A stretch of 64,000 bases of DNA from Gordius sp. MW1. Lineage: Eukaryota; Nematomorpha; Gordioida; Gordea; Gordiidae. Location: the NCBI GenBank assembly GCA_964036665.1, contig OZ038526.1, positions 24,676,001 to 24,740,000 on the forward strand, read 5' to 3'. Every line of letters begins with the position of its first letter. The stretch's first letter is position 1. A model generated the notes under the pieces. The model was not told where the DNA came from. It was given only the letters and a program-made list of their open reading frames with translations, and did no database searches. Positions 45,101-55,496 of the stretch are shown here, one piece after another. Position numbers and translations under genes: made by a program.

Positions 45101-46665
45101 AAAACAAAAATAAAGTTAAGTAATATTAAAAATAAATTCAACATTAATTTAATTTATTTTACCTAAACTTGAAACTTTGTCAACTTCTATCAATTTAAAC
45201 TCCTCCACTGATTTATTAGTAACAATCTTTTTATTATTTCTTTCATTTGCTAAATAAATTTTTAATAATAAATATGAAATAAATCTTGAATGTCATAAAA
45301 ACATAAAACATGTTGAGCTAATACACTCCCTCCACAAAAACAAAAATAAAGTTAAGTAATATAAAAAAATAAATTCAACATTAATTTAATTTATTTTACC
45401 TAAACTTGAAATTTCGTCAACTTCTATCGAGTCAAACTCCTCCACTGATTCATTAGTAACAATCTTTTTATTATTTCTTTCATTTGCTAAATAAATTTTT
45501 AATAATAAATATGAAATAAATCTTGAATGTCATAAAAACATAAAACATGTTGAGCTAATACACTCCCTCCACAAAAACAAAAATAAAGTTAAGTAATATA
45601 AAAAATAAATTCAACATTAATTTAATTTATTTTACCTAAACTTGAAACTTTGTCAACTTCTATCAATTTAAACTCCTCCACTGATTTATTAGTAACAATC
45701 TTTTTATTATTTCTTTCATTTGCTAAATAAATTTTTAATAATAAATATGAAATAAATCTTGAATGTCATAAAAACATAAAACATGTTGAGCTAATACACT
45801 CCCTCCACAAAAACAAAAATAAAGTTAAGTAATATAAAAAATAAATTCAACATTAATTTAATTTATTTTACCTAAACTTGAAACTTTGTCAACTTCTATC
45901 AATTTAAACTCCTCCACTGATTTATTAGTAACAATCTTTTTATTATTTCTTTCATTTGCTAAATAAATTTTTAATAATAAATATGAAATAAATCTTGAAT
46001 GTCATAAAAACATAAAACATGTTGAGCTAATACACTCCCTCCACAAAAACAAAAATAAAGTTAAGTAATATAAAAAATAAATTCAACATTAATTTAATTT
46101 ATTTTACCTAAACTTGAAACTTTGTCAACTTCTATCAATTTAAACTCCTCCACTGATTTATTAGTAACAATCTTTTTATTATTTCTTTCATTTGCTAAAT
46201 AAATTTTTAATAATAAATATGAAATAAATCTTGAATGTCATAAAAACATAAAACATGTTGAGCTAATACACTCCCTCCACAAAAATAATAATAAAGTTAA
46301 GTAATATAAAAAATAAATTCAACATTAATTTAATTTATTTTACCTAAACTTGAAACTTTGTCAACTTCTATCAATTCAAACTCCTCCACTGATTTATTAG
46401 TAACAATCTTTTTATTATTTCTTTCATTTGCTAAATAAATTGTTAATATAAATATATATTATAAAATAAACCTCAACTTAAAAAATCCATGGTATATATA
46501 TGATATGATGTTGAACACAAATAAGAGAGACATTTAGATATTATATTAAGTTAAGAAAAAAAGGTCAGAAAAATAATAATTTTTTAATATTATTTTATAT
46601 TAATAAAAAAAATTAAAAAATGAAGTTTACTTACTGAGTTTTGTAAAGAAATTACGAATATCCAT
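42131..46665 (-). CDS. hAT transposase (ZMYM1/TTF-finger type), about 1022 aa, 12 exons
   Basis: Exons in order: 46665-46635; seven 87-bp exons (46430-46344, 46194-46108, 45958-45872, 45722-45636, 45486-45400, 45249-45163, 45013-44927); 44844-44779; 44694-44626; 44520-44467; 44370-42131. All introns are phase 1, giving 3069 nt. The start MDIRNFFTKL is typical of this family. The repeated exons encode an acidic NERNNKKIVTN..VEEF.LIEVD unit. The last exon has a TTF-type finger region (FQHSWFQRWSWLAYSPKENG, then FCKACVLFG), the catalytic-type LCDESTD, GYDGARNMSG, HCASHSLNLAL, RWASRHEAV, and a C-terminal dimerisation block (TTCTNERSFSTLRRLKTYIR). No stop interrupts the proposed exons, so the enzyme may be functional. 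The splicing model is predicted, not proven. Confidence 0.85.
44926..46430 (-). repeat. Tandem array of seven 236-bp units, each carrying one 87-bp exon
   Basis: Units start at 44926, 45162, 45399, 45635, 45871, 46107 and 46343 (CCTAAACTTGAAA). Each has an acceptor (TTTAG), an 87-bp frame of 29 codons and a GTAAAA donor on the minus strand. Because 87 is divisible by three and all copies are phase 1-1, any number can be spliced in or skipped without shifting frame. Inner copies are nearly identical; the copies at 44927 and 45400 are more acidic, and the outermost (46344) also differs slightly. Confidence 0.9.
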
Positions 46666-46933
46666 AATTTGAATTTTGAATTGGGTGGGAATGAAAACGA
46701 ATGTATGAAGGAAAGGAACTAACACAAACGCTACCACTTATCTCAATATTTAATTATTATATAATTTAAATTTGCGTCAAAAGGTCGTGAAATAAAATTT
46801 TCAACCAACATAAAACTTAATTTCAATTAGGGGGGAGCGAAACACTAATTTTTTCCAATTTTTACAAAAAAAAATCCGGGGGGGGGGAATTTCCCGTTTT
46901 CCCCCCCCCCCTGTCTACGCCACTGGGGTTGCT

Positions 46934-47440
46934 TAAATAGCAACTGTCATTTTGGCACCAAAAGTATCGAAATTACATATTTTGCCTTTTTTTTTACAAT
47001 TTTTGGTTGGTCGCCCACCCATTTTAGTTTAAATTGTTGTATAGGTGGTAAAAAACATTTGTTTTAAATTTGAAAAGGTTTGAGACTAGTCAACGGTAAA
47101 AATAACATTTTAGCCATTTTGAGATAACAAATCTTTTCTATGAAGACAGGTCCTACCTGTCACAACAACTCGATTTTATGATTAGGGAGTAAATAATTAA
47201 AAAAAAAATTATTTTCAACATCATGACACGATGTCGTTCCAAACTGATTTTTGGCCTTTGAACCCACACAACTCGAAAATTAGTGGCTTAAATGAGGTAA
47301 AAATTTCAGAATTTCATAATGTCAATAGTTTCTACATTTTTACTAAATATTATAAAAATCTGAGGGGGTCGGCCGAAAAACGCGTTTATATGATCGATTT
47401 TACCGTTGTCTATTTTAACCCCTCGAGTAAAGTACTATGA
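46934..47440 (+). repeat. Dispersed repeat of unknown class (pair with 61060-61480)
   Basis: Shares GGTGGTAAAAAACATTTGTTTT, TTTTTGACC-type, CCCACAACTC.A.AATTA.TGG and a GGGTCGGCCG/GATGGGCCGAC end with 61060-61480, in the same orientation. Strongly diverged. The open frame at 47231-47440 within it shows no recognisable domain. Confidence 0.55.
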
Positions 47441-47812
47441 GATTTAAGTATTAATCAAATTGTCATCTAAACCTCTTAAGCAAAATGGTGAGGCATTTCA
47501 CCGGCGCAATAGGGGGTAGGGGTGCATAGTTTAAAAAATAGGTTTGATTTTTGAAAAATCATAATTTCCAGGTCAAAAATTATAAATACAATCAGTTTTG
47601 TCTTCAGGATCATCGTCAAAAAATGTCTAGTTGTCAGTTCAGTAGTTCAGATAATGGCATTGATTATTCATATGCCGCTGATTTTCCCATTAACTTTTTT
47701 TATCTACGAAGACAGTCTATTTCATATTATAGTTTAAACCTCTAATCACATCTTATATAAGAATTTAAGAAAACAGAGATTGCATTGCTAACATTTTGAT
47801 AGAGGTCTAATT

Positions 47813-48773
47813 CAGTGGCGTAAATGCGGGGGGCCGAAAAAAAATATTTTAGATCTAAAGGTTATATTTTATAGTTGTGCAACTGCAACGTAACTGACCA
47901 AGTAAGAAACTTATTAATTGCTATGCAATTTATTGGAATTAGCTCCCACTCCAGATGCAGTTCTTGAGATATTATCGCTGGGAAAAAGAAAATATAAAAT
48001 TACTTTATAAAGACTTTCTTTTTTTAATTTTAATGTTGAAATAAAAATGCTATAAAAAGAAGCAATCCATTTAATCTATTTTTTGGCATAGTATTCGGTA
48101 AAGAAAAGTTGTGATGTTGGGCAAAGATTACAATATTTTATAATCTGATAGGGCGTCCAAGGAATTCTTTGGACGAAATCCTTCTATAATATATTTTCAT
48201 TCGCGTTTCTGGCAAAACAATAAAAGAATCCAGAGGAAATATTATTTGGAAATTTGACAAAACTTGTTTCTTGTCCAAAAACAGTTCATTTTCTTTGCGT
48301 ATCGAGGTTTCTTAAGTTCAAAATCATACAACTTAGACTAAGGTTCGACTACTATTACTTAAGTTTCTGCTAACTGTCTGACTTGCTGAAGATCTAGGTC
48401 CTTTTTTTTGCAATTGCTTGCATAATATATTCAGATTGTTGTAGAGAAGTGAGCAAAGTTGCAGCTTCTGTTGCAATATCGTGATCATACCAGCTTGCTT
48501 CAATTTCTCCTTATTTGGTTTCTCTTCCATTCCTGACAACATTTCAATTAAAACTTCATGACGTTTGGATAGATTAAATGGATTGACACTATTATTACGC
48601 ATTAGGAATTAGCTCCTACTCCAGATGACGCTGGGAAAAAGAAAATATAAAATTATTTTATGACTTTATTTATGTTTTATACCAGATTTTATAATTTTGA
48701 TGTTGAAATAAAAATGTTATAAAAATTTACGGAAATTTCCCCCCCCCCGGAGAAAATCCTGGCTACGCGCTTG
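47813..48773. mobile_element. Deletion derivative of the hAT transposon, 961 bp, with perfect 8-bp TSD
   Basis: Left end CAGTGGCGTAAATGCGG, right end TCCTGGCTACGCGCTTG, flanked by GTCTAATT at 47805-47812 and 48774-48781. Inside are scrambled pieces of the transposase of 42131-46665 in both orientations: C-terminal part forward at 47936-48010 and 48604-48650, reverse pieces at 48061-48600. No functional frame. Confidence 0.8.
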
Positions 48774-48781
48774 GTCTAATT

Positions 48782-49797
48782 TAATTTTCAATCGGGAACC
48801 ATGGAAAATTAAATATAAATAACTACAGGTACATACTATCACAACGTTATTTATCGAATTTCATATTTTAGCTTAAAATTTAAAGTTTTAAATCAATACG
48901 TAAAAATGTATTATTAAGATTTAAATAAAAAGCAGGCGCTACAATTCTGCTACTATAAAATTAAAGCACTCTGTACAGAATGGCCGAGTGATCTCAAATA
49001 AACTTCTATGCCGTTTAGAATTAATTGACAATTCGCATTTTTTCTGAGTCTCCTCTAAATAAGAGTAAGAAGAAGGCAAAAGCCGCACTTAAATATTACC
49101 TTAATATTATCACAATTATTAAATACTTTTTTTCTAAACTTTTTAACTTTTCAAAGAGTCTACCAATTTCATAAGTGTAGCCTGGGGGAGGCAGGGAGGG
49201 GCGGCTGCCACCCCATTAAATCCGTAAATTCTTTAATATTTTATATAATTATGGCCAAAATTTCAAAAAATTATTATTTTGCCACTCCCTAAATCAAAAT
49301 TGAACCCCCCTCTAGCTCCATTTCATATTACGCCCAAATACCATTAACGGTGGTTAACAGGTTCAATCTTAGACCATCATTGTATAATACTGACATTTTC
49401 TTTAATGTAGAATTTTTTATTGAAAGCATTAATGAAAAAATCATTAATTTAATGATAACAGAAAAAGACAACTAATGACTTGTTAATGAGCATTTTAAGA
49501 GCCTATAAATTAATTTACAATAAAAAAATAAATAATGTTAAAAATGATCACACTGGGATGTTGAATAGATAATTTGTAGGGGAAAACAACGCTTCTTTAA
49601 AATCAATTGAAATGAGAATGAGTTTTAAGTGGATTGGATTGAATAGTAGGTATTGCATTTGATGATTTTCGTTCCTCATATAATCCTGAGATTGTTCTAC
49701 AATCAAAATATGTGTTACTAAAAGCAAAGATATTTTATATCGCAAAAATTGTAGATTTATAAATTCAAAATTAGGCTAACATATGTGTATGTATTGG
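48782..49797. other. Region downstream of the PAQR gene; a MITE remnant and otherwise nothing
   Basis: A diverged CATGGGCG-type MITE is recognisable at about 49170-49335 (CATAAGTGTAGCCTGGGGG to CATATTACGCCC). The remainder is AT-rich and without supported genes. Confidence 0.45.
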
Positions 49798-50901
49798 TTA
49801 AGATTGCCAAGCATCTGAAGATAATAGTTCACACACACCCCAATAATGCCAGGCAACTCCTGCTATAACAAAAACGTGCCATATAGCATGAGCAAAAGGG
49901 ATAGTGCCATCGGAACGAAAAAAGTAAATCCCAGATAAGTAGGCTATCCCACCTGTTATAAATTCTTTGAGTCCTGGGCCATTGTGCTATAATAGAAAAA
50001 ATAGGCTGGTTCATGATAAGCAAACAAATTTGTTATGACAAAAGATAATTTTGTATTATAAACAAAGTATTCTAGAATAATTGTCCTGCATTTATAAAGG
50101 TAAAAATTATTTTTATAATTTTAAAAAATCAAAAGGGTTACAATATATTGGAATTATCTAAACACTTTACAACTCATTTATTCCATTATAAATACTAACA
50201 AAAAATAGCTTTTTAATCCATAAAAATTTATATTATTACTATATTTTATACTTACCAAAAGAGCTATAATAGAACCTGGGACTAATCCAATAAAAAGGTA
50301 CAAAAATATTTCCCAATTATGCCAATTTCTATAATTAAATAAATAAGTGTAAACACAGAAAATGGTTAATTTAAAAAAATATTACATCAAGTTACTTTTC
50401 AAGTATATATAATTGGGCACAAATTCCTACAAATGCCAAAATCCATATTGAGCAAATTATATAAATGGATAGCCCACTTGAATTAGGTATTGAAAGCCTA
50501 AATTATATCTACTTTACTAAATTTAAAATATATAATACCAAGGTGTATAAGAAGCTGCAATAAATACATAAATAATGGCACGGTCACATTTGTGAAAGAA
50601 AGCTTTAAGTTTGCTATAAATATTAGGTTATAAAATCTAGGTTTCACTTACTCGTATCTCCAATAAGAAAAATAATGAAAGAGAGCGGATATTGAAAATA
50701 TAAGAATCATAGCCATCCCATACATAGATACAACTATTATTTCCCGCTTAGTAAGTTGTTTCATTTTTGTGAAACAATAAAAACTTGGTATTACAGGAAT
50801 CTAAATAAATAGTAAAAATTTAATATAATTACCGCATGTGTAACAATGTTTGCAATATGCTCTAAATTACTAGGCTCGTATGAGCTCTTATCTTTGTTCA
50901 T
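49798..50901 (-). CDS. MMD: PAQR membrane protein, MMD (PAQR10/11) type, 218 aa, 6 exons
   Basis: Exons in order: 50901-50833, 50800-50652, 50613-50539, 50497-50396, 50328-50256, 49986-49798; 657 nt, 218 aa. Family landmarks: YEPSNLEHIANIVTHA at the N terminus, SALFHYFS (the S..FH motif), CDRAIIYVFIAASYTPW, and the highly diagnostic FFRSDGTIPFAHAIWHVFV with the HxxxH metal-site pair. Several hydrophobic segments fit a seven-helix membrane protein of the PAQR/hemolysin III superfamily, whose metal site suggests hydrolase activity on lipids. Human MMD is 238 aa; the 20-residue difference is mainly at the N terminus, so an additional upstream start exon is possible. Introns are 32, 38, 41, 67 and 269 nt. 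All junctions are in phase. Confidence 0.92.
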
Positions 50902-50980
50902 GTCCAATAAAACAAATTTATGAATAATAATTTGGCGATGCCAAAAGATGGAATCATGCACAACATCCAGAAGTCTTGGG

Positions 50981-51217
50981 TTCAAAATGTCACAGTCCAA
51001 AATGTCACACGAATATCACGAAAAATTAAATCTCAAATGGGGAGGGAATTTCATGTACATCTAATCCTAACCCAACCCCTAACCTAAAACGCTGACCTAA
51101 AACACTACCCAATGGAAATTATGCGCTTGCGCAATGAGTAATCGCGAATCTCACGATCGTGAGATTCGCGAATTTCACGATGTGGCTTTGTTGCATTTTG
51201 GACTGTGACATTTTGAA
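50981..51217. mobile_element. Foldback element with TTAGGG-like core and a perfect 30-bp palindrome
   Basis: Ends TTCAAAATGTCACAGTCCAA and its inverse (24 bp). The core carries CTAATCCTAACCC..CTAACCTAAAACGCTGACC and GGGGAGGGAATT, which match in reverse the core of the element at 60435-60676. A perfect palindrome TCGCGAATCTCACGA plus its inverse lies at 51142-51171. It lies 80 bp upstream of the PAQR start codon, so it may overlap the promoter or 5' UTR. Confidence 0.65.
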
Positions 51218-54200
51218 ACGATACCCATCCAGAAATTTTAACATCCAGATAAGTTTGACAAATTAGACATAAAATCTAAAAATCAAATTAATATAGAAAA
51301 AATATGTATTTTGTACAAATTTCATTTAATGTTAAAACTAAATAATATTGTATAATTAATATATATTAATTAACTATATAGTAAAGATTTTATAATAACA
51401 ATGTATTGATATTAAATAGTTGCCTGTCAAAACTATAGATATGAGCAGTTTATCATAAATAAATGAAAATATATTAGTTTGTTATATAATAATATAAGAT
51501 TTTGTTTTTATAATATATGATCATGTATAAAATTTTGTATCGAATGAACTGATATTTATGCGATTGCTAACATATGAAGAGTCATTGTAAATTTAATTGT
51601 ACTAAAATTTTATAAATAATTATGTAGTAGTTTTATTAAGGATAAAACATTGTAAATAAAATAATATATAGTTTTATATCAACAAATTAAAATGATTATT
51701 TTAACTAATGTAATTTTACCTATAACATGTAAACAAAATGCTTAATATTGTGGATAACCTTATATTAATTGTATAAGTATAGCAATGGCTTATCTAAATT
51801 CGAACAAACCTATTACTATCTTAATCTTATATATATTTGTAATTATATATGTAGTTTTTTTATATAATGCTTTATAATTTTATATATTAGCACAAGATCT
51901 GGAGAAGGAAAAAATGGCAGTTTTATAATAATATAATCTTTATAAAAAGAGTTTGTAAGGAAACACCCACAACCTTTAAAGAATACAAGTCCTAGGAATT
52001 TTCTCAATTCACAAGGTCTGTGAATAATTAACGGACAAAAAATTAATGAATATGTATTAAGTTCTATATTAACACTTCGTAGGTCGGGTTGAAAAATGCT
52101 GTACAAAATAAGTTAGTGAATATTATAACTTAATTTTTTCAGTAGCCAAACAAAATTTACCCTAGAATATCTCTTCAAAATCTGGCTAGTTTTTATCCAA
52201 TAGTTTTTAAGATAGAGAGTGTTTTAGATACCCGGGGTCTTCCACGACCCCACCTTCCATAAAATGTAAAAAAAAAGTTTCAACATTTTTTTTGAAACAT
52301 ATAATTAAAACCCATTTGTGGAGAATTTTTTTGTATATATTTCTTTTTATTTATGATATTCAAATTTTAAACTCGGATTTTAACTGGTATTTCAAAGTGC
52401 TCATTTGTGTGATTTTTCCCACGTTTTTGAATTTTTAACATGTCTAATTAAAAAGTGCAGTATTTTTGATAGTTCTTCGTCTGAAGATGGTATATAATAA
52501 CAGTTATAACATTTTATCAAGTAATTCTTGATGATTCTGATGATTTTATCTACACAAATAGTCATGAATCTGAGAGTGAGTTAACAGGAGATTAAGATGA
52601 AGAAGAGTTAATATATATGCCTAACTAAAATTGTTACTTTTATAGGAAATAACTTAGAAGCTTTTATTACATGATATATTTCAAAGGGAAAGACAATACT
52701 AAGTGGCACAAATTAGTTATTTTAAGAATAAAATATTATAAATAAGGTATATATAGTTTTATATTAAGAACTGAAGCTGAATATTAAAACAATTGTAATT
52801 TTATACCTAAAACATGTAAACAAAATGCTTGATATCATGAAGAACCTTATATTATCTGTGTAGGCAAGCATCTACAATAAGCACCTTAGGTGATTAAAAA
52901 ACACCTTCTAAAAAATATTTACATTTTCTGATCAGTTGAATAGATTAATAGATATTGAGAAATCTAAGTTTTTAATAAATATTGAGGAATCTAAGTTAAA
53001 CGATGAGGACAGTTGTTTTTAAAATCTCTTTTGTCAGATACCATCCCTAGATACAATTGTAAAGCACCAATGCAAAATAATTAAAAATTGTTCTCTGTTA
53101 ATAATGTTCCTTTGCCATTGTAAATAAAATATTTGTTTATATTCTATTGGTATATTTTTAAGCATTCATAACTTTTTAAGTCTTAAATAATTAACATGTT
53201 GCAAGATGATAGACAAGTGTAAAATGTTTATTTTCATCTATAACAATCATATTCAAAGTAATCACTTGTGATGAATAAAAATATAATATTAGGGCCTACA
53301 TCAATCTTCTCTGCCTTTTGTCTTGTCCTTTTAGTGAAAACACCCTATATGACAATATCCTAAAAAAGCATTCTATACAATACCATCTAATGTTATTAAA
53401 GAATAAGATTTAAATGAATAATTAAAATGATCTGCAACTGTGATAAATAAATAAAGATATTTAATTTATGTACTAGTAAGGTAAGTATTAGATCATCACC
53501 TTGAATTCTTTTGAACATGGAAATTTGCTTACAAACACCTCAATAGCTTCCCATTATAATGATTTCTCTAACCACCTTAAATTAATTATAGTATGTAAAA
53601 CTTCTATTTAAATTTATGATGCTTAATATCATTAGCTATTTTACTTACTATATAGTAGAATGCTGAATGGTTTCTAGTGTGATAGAAATTCTGCTCATTT
53701 TTACCAATACCATACTCTTTAACATCGTTGATAAAATATTCTCTTTGCCTTCTTTCACTTGAATTTATCAAACAGGTAGGTAATATAAAATAAAAATGTA
53801 TGTATGTATGATCTATTTTGTGATAAAATGATGAGTTATCTAACTTTTATGTTATGACACACGCCGATTGTGTTATGACCATGATGTTAGTGTTATGACA
53901 TTACTTGGAGCAAATATTTGGGTGAATTTGATTGGTCGTTGTGACGCTGGAAAATCTGGAGGCTGTGCAGGTTCGCAAAAGATGCCCAAGAGCTAAGTGC
54001 GTGCAATTAAAGATTCAGACCCTTCTTACGTCAAATGGCGCATAAGGCCACGACGTTAGTAACGTGTGTTGTAGTTTCTACTGTAAAAATTATGCAGTGT
54101 ATATATGCATGATAATATATTAAATCACTTTCAGCGTGTGATAATAAATTTATCATGAAAGATTAGATTATGGAGGGAGATAGGCGGGCTTAATGAGGAA

Positions 54201-54263
54201 GACGAGAAATTTGGGTATTCGAAAACTTTTTACATAATTTTCTGTCATGCATAATAGCTTGAA
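51218..54263. other. Very AT-rich intergenic region with one internal duplication
   Basis: A diverged direct repeat links about 51590-51790 with 52700-52870 (shared ACATGTAAACAAAATGCTT and AACCTTATATTA). Around 52460-52610 is a degraded plus-strand stretch with an acidic Ser/Asp composition, which could be an old DNA-transposon N terminus; I cannot support a name. No convincing gene. Confidence 0.4.
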
Positions 54264-54395
54264 ATGAGGTCCAGTTTATGCCAAGGATTCACATGCAGCG
54301 GAGTACTTTGTAGAGCCAACTGCCATTGCACGTGCGACGCCTTAATCAAAGAGGACGTAATAGTTAGTGCCTTTTCTACTAACTTTATAGGTTAA
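54264..54395 (+). CDS. Possible small cysteine-rich ORF or exon (43 codons)
   Basis: Frame ATG..TAA with six cysteines in 19 residues (C-x4-C-x4-C-x3-C-x-C-x-C; LCQGFTCSGVLCRANCHCTC). No signal peptide in the same frame, so if real it would be an internal exon. An AG at 54267-54268 and a GT at 54391-54392 could serve as splice sites. Its base composition is more balanced than the surroundings. It could also be chance or repeat-derived. Low confidence. Confidence 0.2.
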   Translation: MRSSLCQGFTCSGVLCRANCHCTCDALIKEDVIVSAFSTNFIG

Positions 54396-54544
54396 AAAAA
54401 CCCTTCCTTGTTGTAATATTATTCAGTATGGGGTAAGTTTTGCATCGTATACACAGATTTTTGTTTGAAATTGTATTGGGATGAAAATTCTACAAACAAT
54501 GCGCTGAATTTGTTTATGTTAATTTAATGTTTTCTCAGGTGGGT

Positions 54545-54890
54545 GCTTTTAAAGGATTTTAGTGTTTCGATCTCGTCTCGATCTTGAAAGCAGAATCACG
54601 GCTCGTCTTGGGTGCCATTATGAGAATCTCATCTCGTCTCAGGTTATAAAAATTTCGGTACTTTTAAAAAAAAATTTATATTCTTTTAATTCCTTAAATT
54701 ATGATACAAATTAAAAATTTTAAAAATTAAAACAGGTAGTGTTTCGATCTCGTCACGTTTCAAACTTGAAAGCAAAATCTTTCTTCGTCTCGGGAGTGAT
54801 TATGAAAATTTCAATCTCGTCTTGGTCTATAAAAATCTCGGTCTCGTCTAGACGAGAATTATCGACTTATCACGGCCTTTTTAAAAAAAT
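54545..54890. repeat. Diverged duplicated repeat with TCTCGTCTCG motifs
   Basis: Two related halves (about 54555-54665 and 54736-54860) each start GTGTTTCGATCTCGTC and contain CTTGAAAGCA.AATC and ATAAAAAT.TCGGT. This may be the remnant of a non-autonomous DNA element. Ends not resolved. Confidence 0.5.
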
Positions 54891-55033
54891 TTGTACGAAA
54901 TAAAAATTTTCCTGTTTATTAAAAATATTAAATAAGTGCTACAAAATTGAAATGGCAAACCTGTATATTTTTGGAAAAACCTTAATACACAAATTTTTAA
55001 AGATTTAGCGGGGTACGACATCTAAATAACAAC

Positions 55034-55202
55034 ATGGTCGCAGCCAAAAGGGAGCAGGGGGGGGCGGCTGCCTCCCTCTAAATCCAAATATTTGTTGAAA
55101 TTATTAATTAAAATTATGGCTAAAACGTTGAAAAATAATCATTTTGCCCTTCCCTAAATCATTATTGCCTCCCTCTAATTCCAATGCTGGCTACACCCAT
55201 GA
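55034..55202. mobile_element. hAT MITE, CATGGGCGTAGCCAGG family
   Basis: Ends CATGGTCGCAGCCAAAAGGG and GCTGGCTACACCCATG. The flanks AATAACAA and ATTGACAA are a weak 8-bp match. Confidence 0.6.
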
Positions 55203-55285
55203 TTGACAATACAAAGATATTAACTAATTTATAAGGATAGCATTTTCTATGGAAAGTGCAAATTAAATTTTTTTATAGTTTTTTT

Positions 55286-55496
55286 CACAAGGTAATAAGA
55301 GAAAGAATACACGAACAGAATTAACTTTAATCTTAAATTCGTTACCATTATTATAATTTCCCCTTAATAAAAATTATTCCAACCCCCAAAAAAAGTAACG
55401 AATCTATAAATCGCGAGTTTATATACCAATAGATAACAATAAACATTCAGATTAAAGTTAGTTATATTCGTGTATTCTTTCTCTTATCACCTTGTG
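55286..55496. mobile_element. MITE with 48-bp inverted ends (CACAAGGTAATAAGAGAAAG)
   Basis: The left arm CACAAGGTAATAAGAGAAAG.. is repeated inverted at the right end (..CTCTTATCACCTTGTG). About 110 bp separate the arms. Target duplication not recognised; superfamily unknown. Confidence 0.7.

Larger units (their letters stand above)
40982..46925 (-). mobile_element. Complete hAT DNA transposon, 5944 bp, with perfect 8-bp TSD
   Basis: Left end CAGGCGCGTAGCCAG at 40982, right end CTGTCTACGCCACTG at 46925. The flanks GGGTTGCT at 40974-40981 and 46926-46933 are identical. Poly-G/C tracts and a short AT-rich subterminal region follow each end. Inside is an open transposase gene on the minus strand (46665-42131). 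To its left lies an inverted, deleted piece of the same transposase (about 41385-42060) and a duplicated copy of the element's end. The perfect duplication and open frame suggest a recent insertion. The element is the likely enzyme source for related CAGGCGCG-ended derivatives in the window. Confidence 0.9.

Noticed and set aside
44926-46430. CRISPR array or simple satellite
   Set aside because: The 236-bp period, absence of unique spacers and the regular acceptor-exon-donor structure in frame with the transposase fit duplicated exons instead.
49829-51000. Independent minus-strand frames at 49829-50023 and 50791-51000 as separate genes
   Set aside because: The first is a shifted frame over the last PAQR exon; the second is the first PAQR exon extended upstream into the foldback element.
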